Below, one piece after another: positions 26,601 to 38,600 of a DNA stretch of 64,000 nucleotides (positions are counted from its first letter, which is position 1; each line of letters starts with the position of its first letter). The stretch is from positions 124,001-188,000 of the forward strand of contig JAJKFH010000030.1 of assembly GCA_023333565.1 (NCBI GenBank), given 5' to 3'. The notes under the pieces were generated by a model. It worked only from the letters and a program-made list of their open reading frames with translations, was not told the origin of the DNA and ran no database searches. A program made the position numbers and the translations under genes. This DNA is from Puffinus mauretanicus (lineage: Eukaryota; Chordata; Aves; Procellariiformes; Procellariidae).

Positions 26601-29600
26601 TAATCTACCACTCTGAGTTGAAGGAAGATAAACTATATTCCTCAAGATGTATTTATTTCTCTTTCATACCATGCACAAACAATTCTTTTTATCACCACTT
26701 TTATGTTTGGCCTGTTGATAGCTGTGGTTTTATTTTTAAAAGAGAAAAAAAAAGCAATACAACACTTCCTGAGCAAAAATCAATCAAGCATTTTCTAGGC
26801 TAGCAGAGTTAGTAGAAAGTGGTAAAATAGGATGAGAACATTTTCATTTTCTCTGTTACCTTCCTAGCCCTCAGACAAGATTTTCAAGTGACTAAGTTTT
26901 GAAAAGAGTTGGGGTATACTCCTAAAACACTGACTACTTACAATAGTTGCAAGACTTCTGGCATGCTCTAACCCGATATTCAAACCAACACGGAGCTCTC
27001 AGGTTTTGAAAGCTACAAAAAACATACACACTGATGACACGGGACATTAGAGCTGAGGTCTACAGTAATGTCTGTTGTAATATATATACAGGTTTTTATA
27101 CAACTGAAATTTGGACACATCAAGATACTTTCCTTGTTAAAGTAGGAACAACAAAACTAAAACACAAATCAGCCTAGTAAATTTCGAGAGTTACCAAACT
27201 TTTTTCTTCCATCATGTTATAGGAGGAAAACAGTGTTCAGTCCATAGCCTAGAGAGAGAATAATTTCCACCCTGTATCACATTAGTGACTCATTAGCCAG
27301 GCAGCCTGGTTTTGTCACTAGCCTCATCCCTTTTTGAATTTTTTTTTTTTTTTTTAAAAACTCCCCTAGTTTCGTAATCACAGTAATAATTTGTCCCAAA
27401 GCATTTCTCAGTAACCTGGGCCTTCTATCAGTCCTGCATTTGTTCCTTATATATACATTTTGGTGTTGACACAAAACGGATGAAACCATTCCCAAATGTT
27501 TTTCTTCCATTAGCCCATGACAAATCACTCCAATGCTCTGAGGTCTTTGAAGCAAAAAAAAAAACCTTGGAAGCTGTAACATCTTTCAAAACATCTTTCG
27601 TCTGTGGCGCTTCCAATGCCGGGGCATTCTACAGAGTACGGCAAACTTGGTCGCCAGCCTGACATGCACGCGGGTGTCTGACCGAGCAAGAGTCACGCAC
27701 TCAGCAGTCAGAGGCCAAAACAGGCAAAGAGAAGTTATACTCAAAGCCGCCAGTGACAAGCTCCTATCCACATGATCGTTACTTGTTGGAAAAATATTTG
27801 TATCTATTCCTTAAAGTGACTTCTCAAAACAACCTAAGAAACAAGTCAGGCAACAAGGAAAATGCTGCATTAGACAGCCAGTGCCACTGGAGGGTGAATG
27901 TCTGAATCAAGGTACCAAGGTACCGTCACGTCTACCAAGCTCAGCAACACACACTCCGAGAAGAGGCTAATGCAGCTAAATTGTTAGTTAGATTGTTATA
28001 ATACATATGCAATTAAATTGCCAAATGAAAACTACATCTGGCACAGATGAGGCAAATCAAACCATCCTTTGGTTGACACTGCAGGGAGTAATTCGCAGTT
28101 GTGGAAAAACTTTTATGTAGACAGGGTATCATTGAACCTTTCACTACGGCCAAATGACCTGCCTCGTGGTTAACACAGGGGAACAAGACCCAGGTTGCCT
28201 AAACGGAGATGTCTAATGCTGGTTTAGGCACCTTTGGGTATCTCGCACTTCCTCCAGCTGAATGCCACTCCGAATGGCACTGGGGTTTCTGTCGCGCCTG
28301 TCAGGCCTGGGTGTATGTTTCTGATGCCACCAAGCACCTCGAACATTTACAGCTGGCGGGATGGCTGGGCATGAAAGCCATAAGAAAACTGTAAAATACC
28401 TGTCTTAAGTGGGAGTGCATTTAATTAAAAAATAAACCCCCCAAATCAGCATCTTCCTCTCACAAATAAAAATTAAGTATGCGATGGTTATCTCACGTTG
28501 CGTTTTCCCTCGTGCAATGAAGTACCATCAAGCACCATTTAAATATACAGGCCAAGGTTTTCCAAAAGGGGAAACTGAAACGCATCACCTCCATGGACTG
28601 GGAATCTTAAGGGTAAAGTTTTCAGAAGAATCTAATTGCTCAAAACAAGATTCATTGATTTCAACCTGCAAACCCAGATGACATGTGATCAAAATACTTC
28701 AGTTCTTTTGCCTATATCATCTGAAAGTGGTTGTCTAAAAATTATAATACAGCAAATAAAATATCCAATCTTTTGCTTATCAGTGTTGTCTTCATGTTGC
28801 TCTCTCCGTAAGCACAGCAGACTTCTTTTTTGCCTATAGGTTTTCAACAGAAAGTTTTATATACATTTACGTAAAATTTGAAACTCATTCTTTTTGCTGT
28901 TAGCAAAGAAAGTCTGAAGGCAGCCAGGGTAGCCAAGGAAAACTAACAAATATGGAACAGAAGCAAATGAATAAAATAATTAAAATTTTCCCACTGTCTT
29001 TGCAACTAACAGCTCTCTTCCTTATTCTTTACTTCTTGGTGGCAAAAGCCTGACTTTGATTCCAGTAAAGAGAAGAATCACAGCAATAACTAATTTTAGG
29101 CAATTTTCAGCATCCCAGACTTACCCTTGAAAAGGAGAAGCAAAGAAAAAGGACTGCAAATATGCTGCAGTATATTTCTCTTTTCAGAAGGAACTCCCTC
29201 TCTCTCAACCTTGGCAGTAAAAGGAAGTCTTAAAATTAAGGGGCAAAAGAGAACTCAAAACCTTGCCTCATGGAGAAACAGGACCTTCTCCCCTTCATTC
29301 CAGACTGCGGGGGCTCAGCTGAGGAAGCTGGGGATGCATGAAGAGCAGTCCAAGAACACGCTGAAGAACAGCTGTAGGGGTGAAGAGCTGACAATCTGCT
29401 GTTGCTAGATGGGCACAGACCACCTTCTTTCACCTACCTCAGTTATGTAAAGGGAAAATTTAGGCAGCTTAAATCTCATCACACAGGGATACAGAACTAC
29501 TATTGACTGAAACGTGTTATCTGTCTAGTATCTATGCTGTGCAGTTTACACTAAATAAGGTCCTGAGTGCATTGTTATGTCAATGGACAAATGCCTTTCT

Positions 29601-32600
29601 TGCTCATGTGGACTAAGGTTCTAAATGAAGATTTGCATTACAACATCACCATCTACATGCAAAAAAGCCCTCACCTTATGAAGCAGGGGGTTAGAGCTAC
29701 ACCATTCTCTGGAAAGCCAACACAGGTCACTGCTCAGGTATGGCACGACTGAATCCTGGGGTCCTATCCCTTAGTCCAGCCTCACTCAGCTGTGGGAAGT
29801 GTCTATCAAGAGCTCCACAGCTGCTCTAGGGGATTGTCTAATTTGCTGTTCAGCTCTGATTTTAAGTTTACACACACGCACAGAAAAATCAGTTTCATCT
29901 GTAAGAGCGTTCTAACAAAAGACTTTGTGTGTGTTAGGCTTAGTCATCTTTTCTCTTCTGGAAAAGATTAAGTTAACACCATGAAAGCTAGAATAATGAA
30001 AGAACAAGACCAGATTTGAAGAATCCCATAGAAACTAAATGGCAATTCTTCAAGGTATAGCCTGCAAAAGCCACCTTTCTGCTATTCAGTTGAAAGAGGA
30101 GGTTTGCTTTGTTTTTAAAACTTTAACCAATTCATATTCTTTAGTCAATATTGGAGCTTTAAACTTGAAATACACAAGATGCATCTGATCAACCGTTTTC
30201 AGTTTAAGGCACTGATGACAAGCAATGCCACCTCAAAATATTAGAAAAGCTTTCCAAGCATTACCAAAAGGCAGAAAAATTGAGAGGGTTTTTTTTTTTA
30301 ACTACAGTTTGCTAAAGCAGCTTGTCTGGAACAGGAGTAGTCACCAGACTAGACCAGCATACATGCTGGCTCTGGCTGGCCAGAATAAGTTATTCTGGCC
30401 CAAGCCTTGTTCTGTGCTGCCCTCAAGGAACTCGCAAATCTACTCATCGTCAGCTGAAAACATTGGATTTCATTTACAGGTCTAATGGAAAAATAATCCT
30501 TTCTGATTTTCTTTTTTTTCCTCTGAATTAGGAAGCTGAATCAACTCATTTTGCAGCCGCAGTCGCTAGACGAGATGCAGGTAGGAAAACATCCCTGGCA
30601 GTGAGATAGAGGCGAGGCTGAAAGTAAGTCACTCTGTGTCACTCATTAGCTGTTTTGTGAAACTGCATCCTTAATTAGTCATGCAATGGTAGCACACAGT
30701 GTTTGATCCTTCCAGAAGAGGACAGCTGTCTCATCCTACTTGTATTACTGGACATCACTCACCTCAACCTTCTCCACAAAACTTCTCCCCCGCCCCCCAT
30801 CAAATACATCCTTCAAAGGCAAATTAGCAGTTCTTATCCAGAATAATTCTAATAGTAAATGGTATCATCAAGTACACGTATCACAACAATTTAGGAGTAA
30901 AAATATAGATCACAGTCTACCCATTTTTGTGAGAACATATGAGAGAGCTCCCAAGAATATATCTTGAAAGACTATCTACAGTCTTGCTCAGGGCACAGGC
31001 CCATTTCCCTTTAGCAACTCCAAAGCGAACTCATTGGCCACAGCTTGGAAAAGCAAAGAGGAAAGAAAAGAATAGATTGTGCCAATTTGTAGGTTAGTTA
31101 CTCGTAACAGGACCCTGGACATTTAGATACAGAAATTTGAACAAGATTGTCTGAACTGCAGGTGAATTCCTGTATCTCCCCCACTGCTTTGAACATTGTT
31201 CTTTTACATGTAAAAGCTGAAATCTTTCCTTTTAAGTATTTAAAGTGCTTATTTACTATTACCTATTTTATTGAAGGGGAAAGGACAGATCCTGCCGGTA
31301 AACAACTGGTTACACAGCTGGTGTCAGCAACAGGGACTCATCTTTGACAAACATGGGACCGGCTTTCATAATCAAGGACTGATTTCTAGGAAAAGGTGGG
31401 ATCCACTTGACCAAGAAGAACAAAAGCACCTTCGCCAACCAGCTGACCAAAAGCAGAGCAAAAGTGTCTTTCCCAATAGGTTGGCCAACACAGCAAGGCA
31501 TGAGCAATCCAGGAAGTTTCTGGAGTGCATTGATGATAACTTCATAACATGGGTGATTGAGGACCCAATGAGGGAACCTGCTGGACCTCATACTTACAAA
31601 CACGGAAGAACTGGTCAGAGACGTGAAGGTCAGGGGCAGCCTTGGCTGCAGTGACCATGAGTGGTGGAATTCAGGATCCTGTAAAGAAAGAGCAAGGCAA
31701 AAAGCAGGACCACAACCCCAGACTTCAGGAGAGCAGACTTTGGCCTGTTCAGGAGAATCCCATGTGATATGACCCTGGAGAGAAGAGGGGCACAGGAGAG
31801 CTGGTTGATTTTCAAGGATCACCTCTGCCAAGCTCAAGATTGGTCCACCCTGATGTGCAGGAAGTTGGGCAAAGGTGACAGGACAAGACTTTCCCTCAGT
31901 AGAGGTTAGGGAACACTGAAATGGGACATCCCCAAGTTGCTGGGACCTGATGGGATGCACTCAAGGGTGTTGAGTGAGCTGACTGATGACATTGCAAGGC
32001 CACTCTTGCTAATCTTTGAAAGGTTGTGGTGACTGGGGATGTTCCCAAGGACTAGAAGAGAGCAAATATCCCTTCTATCTTCAAGAAAGGCGAGAAGGAC
32101 AATTCAGGGAACGATAGGCTGGTCAGCCTCACCTTGATCCCTGCAAAGGTGATGGAGCAAATTCTCCCGGAAGCCCTTTCCTAACAAATCATGTAGATTG
32201 GGTGAAGGTGATTGGGAACAGTCAGCATGGATTTATGAAGGGGAAATACGCCTGACCAATCTCATAGCCTTCTATGAGAGATGAGATGACTGGTGACATG
32301 ACTGGCTCAGGGGATTAGGAGAACAGTGGATGCTGTTTATTGTGGCTTTAACAAAGTTTTTGACACTGTCTCCTATAACATCCTCACTGACAAAGTAATG
32401 AAGTATGGGCAAGATAAGGGGACAGAGTGGACTGAAATCTGGGTGAACTGCTGCACTCAAAGGGTTATGATTAGTGGCATCAAATCCAGCTGGAGGCCAA
32501 TCAGTACTGGTATACCCCAGGGATTGATACTGGGGCAAGCACTGCTTAACATCTTCCTTAGTGACCTAGATAATGGGACAGAGTGCACCCTCAGCAAGTT

Positions 32601-35600
32601 TGCAGAAGACGCATAACCGGGAGGACTACACCAGATGGGTGTACTGCCATTTAGAGTGACCCTGGCAGGGTAGAGAAATGGGCCAACAGGTACCTCATCA
32701 AGTTCAACAGAGGGAAATGCCAATCCTGCACCTGGGGAGAACTAACACCAGGCATCAGTACAGGTTGGGGGCCAACCAACTGGAAAGCAACTCTGAAAAG
32801 AAGGACCTTGGGGTTCTGGTGAACACCAAAACCAACAGCCTCCTGGGCTGCATTAGGAAAAATGCTGCCTGCAGGTCAAGGGAGGTGATCCTTCCCCTCT
32901 GCTCAGCCTTGGTGAGACACATCTGGAGTGCTGCGTTCAGTTCTGGGCTCCCCAGTATAAAACAGACATGGACAATACTGGAGAGAGTCCAGTGAAGGAC
33001 AAGAAAGTTAATCAAGGGACTGGAGCACCTGTCATATGAGGAGAGGCCGAGAGAGCTGTGACTGGAGAAGAGAAGGCTCAGCGGGATCTTACCCATGTGT
33101 ATAAATACCTGATGGGAGGGAATAAAGAGGACAGAAACTGACTTCTCACTGGTGTCCAGTGACAGGACAAGAGGGAATAGGCACAAACTGGAATACAAGA
33201 AATGTTGTTTAAACATAAAAAAAGAAAAATTTCTTACAGTGAGGGCATTCAAACACTGGCCCAGAGAATATGTTGAGCCTCCATCCTTGGAGACATTCGA
33301 AACCCAACTTGACATGGCCTTGAATCGACACTGTTCTGTGCAGGGGATTAGACTAGAAGATCTCCAGAGGTCCCTTCCAAACTGAATGATTCTGTGATTA
33401 AATTTGGTAGAAAACAAGTAAAGACCTGTTAATTTGATTCTTGGATAGAGAAAGACTGTTATATTAATAGATTTAATCTGTTATAAGGCCCTGTAGCATG
33501 CATAGCATGCATTCATATTTGGCTTATTTTATGTAGGTGGTCAAGAAAGTAAATTGAGCATAAGAAGGCAGGTCCTAAATATTTATGCTAATAGCTGAAT
33601 AAACATTAAGGAAAAGTGACTGATCTGGAGCTACTTCTGGAATGTGTTCACTGCCGTTTGTGGGAGAAGTTGAACCTAAGTCCACCCACCAAGTCTGAGC
33701 TGTGCTAACTATTAGCTAATACTTACACAACTGTTTTGGATTTATGTGAAACACAATCCAAACCCATTTTAGAAGTCTCTGGATAACTTCTTGGTTGAGT
33801 ACCGGAATAGTGTTTGTTCAACTGGACATACTTCCTCTACAGCTCAAGTTGAACAAAAAGATTAGGAATGACACATCAGGTAGAAAGAACTCACAGGAAT
33901 ACCCCATTTACAAAGAAGTAATATCCTTGCTTTATGGGCTTACACATCTACTTAAATAAACAAAAACCATCATATTGGCAGAAGTAAGAGCTCTATTTAA
34001 ATTCCATTTTAAAAAGCCTCATTTAAAGGTAGTTTACTTGATTAGGAGCTAAAAAAACCTGGGCCTTTAGCTCAGAAATGTCTTGCACGAACTTTTATTA
34101 CTAAGCTAATGAAAACAACATCAAGTCGTCAGAAGACTAAAATTGATCTTCTAAACCATGGCGCTAGTAATCACATAATCCTTATGAGTTACCCAATTAA
34201 TTACTAATCAATTTGTCATTTAATCATTTATATAGCCATAAAAAAAAATATATCTCAGCATGTCTCTCTGCCATTTCCTTCTCTCTCTAATCACTGATGA
34301 AGCATGAACCTCTTGCCTCCCTACAGACAAGTTTCTTGCTATGCACCTAGATGACTGGGGTCAGGATGGGTGAATGCTGTAGGTACATGTGTTATCTGTG
34401 GGCATGTAAGTGAAAGTCTAAAGCATAGTAATCTCAGGAATTAATGCCAATAAAACCTAACTCCAAATTTGATAACCAAGACCAATTTTACAGACTGACC
34501 AGTTATCATAGAATAGCCTACCAAGGAAAGTATCCCTTATGCCACTTAATTCTAAATCACTATTTTATAATCTTAAGGAATCTTACATTTACTTTAACCT
34601 CCTGTATGAAACTGGATACAGCAATTGCCCATAGGAATGGTGCCTACCAAAAATTAATTAAATACTAGACTGGCAGTGGGAAGGAAAGATTTGATAGCTG
34701 CCTACAAAGGGAGACTGGCATTAACCTATGGTTGTTCTAACAGTGAGTACAAACCACAGACCTCTAGCCTGATTACAAGACTGGCATACTGTGTGGTTGA
34801 CAAAGATGCTTGTGAGAAAACCTGCATACAGTTTTAGGCAATTATACTGAACATCAGTGCTTGAACGGGACAAGGTCCTTCTGTTTCCATTTAAAGATAA
34901 AAGCAAAAGTTTCATGGTCACATACCTCATTGCAACATTGCTGCCATCAATAACTATTGGCCTCAGGTTGTCACCATCCTCTGTGACATCCTCCTGCAGT
35001 GGAGACTCTGACCTCTGAGACTCTATGGAAGACGCTTCACGCATTACACTAGTGTTAGCATTAGTTACAGTCTGATCAGTCTCAGTTTTATTCCCAAGTT
35101 TGACAAGTTCTCCCAAAATATCATTTATTAAAGCATCAGTACCAAGTTTATTGAGTACAAGTTGAACCTGCTCTTCAGAGTAACCCAACTTAAGTGCAAA
35201 CTCCAGTTTGGTTTGATATTCTTTCACCACATCAGGGGGCTTTTTGACTTCCTTAGGTACTATCTGAGCCTCTTCTATCCTAAAGTCTTGCAAGATTTCA
35301 TTTCTTTTTAGTATATGAGGCTCTAAGCTAGGAGATCGGCACAGCTGTCGGTGAGTCTTAGGCAATAAATGTGATTCTGATGCAGAATTATTCGGTCTCT
35401 CTGAATCATTATCAGAATTTGTGCTTTCTTCAGAGTCACAGCTGGAGCTTCCAGAAGTCTCTTCAGATGCCTCCTTGTCTATGTCTTCTTTCCTAGAATT
35501 AACCTTATCCATTGTTGGCTTCTCCGCCATTGACCAAGGTACAATTGCATTTATTTGTGTGCCAGTGCTCCCCACATAAAGGTGGCCTAAGTCATGCTCT

Positions 35601-38600
35601 AGATGATCCTTCAAGCCCATGAAGCTGCTGCATGTACTTGACTCCACTTTGCTGTTTTTCTTGTATTCCTGAATATAAAGTGTTCCGTATTCCTAAAAAG
35701 AGAACAAAAACGTTGCAACTGGTTACATATATTACTTGTTTTGTATTTTCTTGCTGCTTCCTCAGAACTTCATTTATTCTCTCCCAGCAGAGAAATACAA
35801 CTTTTTTTTTAAACATGGAAAACTTTTTTTGGGAAAAACTTTTCCTGAGGAACATCCATAGCTAAGCGGATAAACAACTGATCATCTGTTTTCTAAGTAT
35901 ATCAAATGTTTTTACTTAAACAGTTCTAGAAATGCATTTATGATAAAGAATAGGAAACCAAACACTGCAAGTTTACCTACTGTAACGCAAAGACAGAAGT
36001 CTTGTCATGATTTAAAGGAACCGAGATATTTCTTCTAACTTAAGACAGTATTGTAATAACGAAAAAAAAAATGCAGCTATAAAACACAAGTACTAGAAAA
36101 GCTTTTAAAATTAAATACCTTAAACTCTCTGTTGAATAGAAAGAAATTAGCACAGTATTAGATTATCTGGCTTATTAGGCAAATATAAGACATCGTAACA
36201 CATAAAATGAATTAGTAACAGAAAACATGATTAAATAAAAACTTACTGGCCCTAAAAGACACTATCATCAGTTCAACTGAATACACTCAAACTATTTCTG
36301 AATTCCTTTAAAAAGTGATAATTAAGTCAAGAAAGACTAATTGCTCTCAGCAGAGTGCTGCGTTACTAACACATACAGCATTTAGAGACATGGATTGATC
36401 TAATGGCCAATAAAGCCAATGGAAGTCTTTGCACTGATTGCAACAGACCATTCATCAGGCCAACAAGGCAACAAAAGTAAAAGCTGATTTCAACTAGACT
36501 TGTGCAAGCCTTTTGCTGAATCAAAACTAAATATATAGATCGAAGTCAGAAGAGGAAAAGTGGCAGTTTTCTGGACTTCATACACCTGTCTCCATTTTTC
36601 TGGAGGAATTTTGCATAACGGTAGTTATACAGAACTTAGCTACCCATTTCATCACAAGGATTACTTCCACAATCTACATATAAAGGCAGATTGTTACTTC
36701 TTTCCCTTATTTTGTTCTTTTAAACAGGAATCTTTGCTAACTGCTTCAATAAAGAAAGTAAAAGATAAGTTATTTCTCATAGATAAAAATGGACCATATG
36801 GACCAATTGTACTGCAAAGTTACCATGAAAAAGAAGAATTTACATTAAGGGAAGACTATGAAACAAAGAGTTCTTTCACACTTCCATCTTGCAAGGCAGA
36901 ATATAAAAGCAAGATATAGAGGCAAAGGACATACTTGAACTTGACAGATACATTGCAGACACAAATTTCATCAAGGAGGATATACTGAGAAAAAACATTA
37001 TGTCAAACAGAATCTCTTGATGTATACTAATACAAATTACAGGTATGTCTCATGAACAGCCAAAATCTGTCAGCAAATACATTAAGTCTCCCACGCCCTT
37101 ACAGGTTAGCATTTAAGAATGACCCAGTGTTTTTAAAATAGGGTGTACTTTCCTCTTCTTGGGATAAAGATCTGAGAGTGCACACAAGAGATATTTATCC
37201 AGGCTTAAGACTAGAGAGAATCAAGCAAAAAATCCAATCCACAGTTCAGTAAAAGCAGACTCTATAGGTGCCGACTGCCAAGACATCACACTGTCGTGGA
37301 GCTTTTTGGTTATGGGGCACAAAAACTTACCTTACCTAAGCATTTCTAGTTAAAATAAATAAATACATAAATCTATCATCAGCGTTTTAATCTCCAACAC
37401 CTTAATCCAGGCAAGACTGATAGGAAAGAAAATACTCTAAAGTTTTATTTAGATCTGATCTTGTTAGAAGGCAGTAGGGCTGCAACACTCTCAAGCAGCG
37501 TATCAAGCAATATTACTTTCTCTTCACTTGAAGCTTTAGGATTTCAAGCAGCACCACAGATTAAACACAATGAGAATTTAGGAAATGAACCTTTTCACAC
37601 AGTGATTTATTAACTAACATAATGCACTCGATGGCACAGCGCTAGTAAAAAATCACAACAATATCCCAATAAAAAGATACAGTTAAAAAACCCAACACAG
37701 GCCTTCACAGAACTGACCTCCCCCCCCCCCAAAAAAAAAAAAAATCTCGAACAAGAAACCCCTATTGGAAGCGAGGCTGCTTAGCAACCAGCCTTTAGTT
37801 GCTAGGATGCGCTCCTTTAACATACCATCATGAATACTAGCACAGCGAAAGAATAATTTGGTATGAACAAAAGCCCATGAAAGAGAGCGGGACTTAAGTG
37901 CGTCTGGTTTCCCCTTGGAGAACAATGCAGCTGCCAAGCCGATCTGGAAGCCCCGACATCATTGTTCCACCAACCCCACAATCTGCTCTGACTTGAGGAA
38001 GTCTAGTTAATGGGCAACACTTTTAAGCTGGACTGAAAAGTTGAGCTGGCTCATGTACCACCGCCGCAGAATACGGGGAGATAATGGGTCACTGCCTAAA
38101 TCCGTGTACTGTGAAATGTCATTTTAGTATCGAAGTAGAAGTAGAGGGAGGGGCTTTTTGGAAGGGAGGAGGAGGAGATTGCATATTAACAGCATGGAAT
38201 AAACAAAGCTTGAAGTGCACAGATCAGAAAGAGGATTTTTTTTTTTAGTGTTAGTTAAAATAATACTTAAGTCATTCTCCAATCGCTTCTTCCTTGAAGT
38301 TTAATTGCTTTACAGTAACTACAATCATAACACTCTCCAGCAGGATTCAAAGAAGTCACTAGCATACGAATGTGTCTGAAGATCAGGCATTATATGAAAC
38401 ATACTTTAGATGATTTGCACATCAACTGCGTATGAAAAATGACCATAAACTGAGCTTTGTCCATTGTTGGGAATGTATAGATAATCAGCCTTGCATCTAT
38501 GTGCTTTAAGTCTCCTGTCAATCTCCACCTTGCTCCAATATACAATTGCTTCTTTTGCACAGAACTCTACTGTTTTTCAGAAACTATTTAAAGAATAAGA

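Larger units (their letters stand above)
22570..34925 (-). other. ZC3H12C: ZC3H12C intron between coding exons 2 and 3 (12.4 kb)
   Basis: Donor gtatgt at 34925, acceptor ttcag at 22570. It contains the LTR-in-CR1 nest (23225-24430) and the long deleted CR1 (31295-33399). The rest (24430-31290 and 33400-34900) is AT-rich unique sequence in which I see nothing else. Confidence 0.9.

Noticed and set aside
32326..32616. A functional reverse transcriptase
   Set aside because: Motifs are recognisable, but the frame is broken, the catalytic aspartate motif is degraded and the element is internally deleted.
31310..33417. Minus-strand frames of 216 and 220 codons near the CR1
   Set aside because: They are antisense shadows of the CR1 ORF2 sequence on the plus strand.
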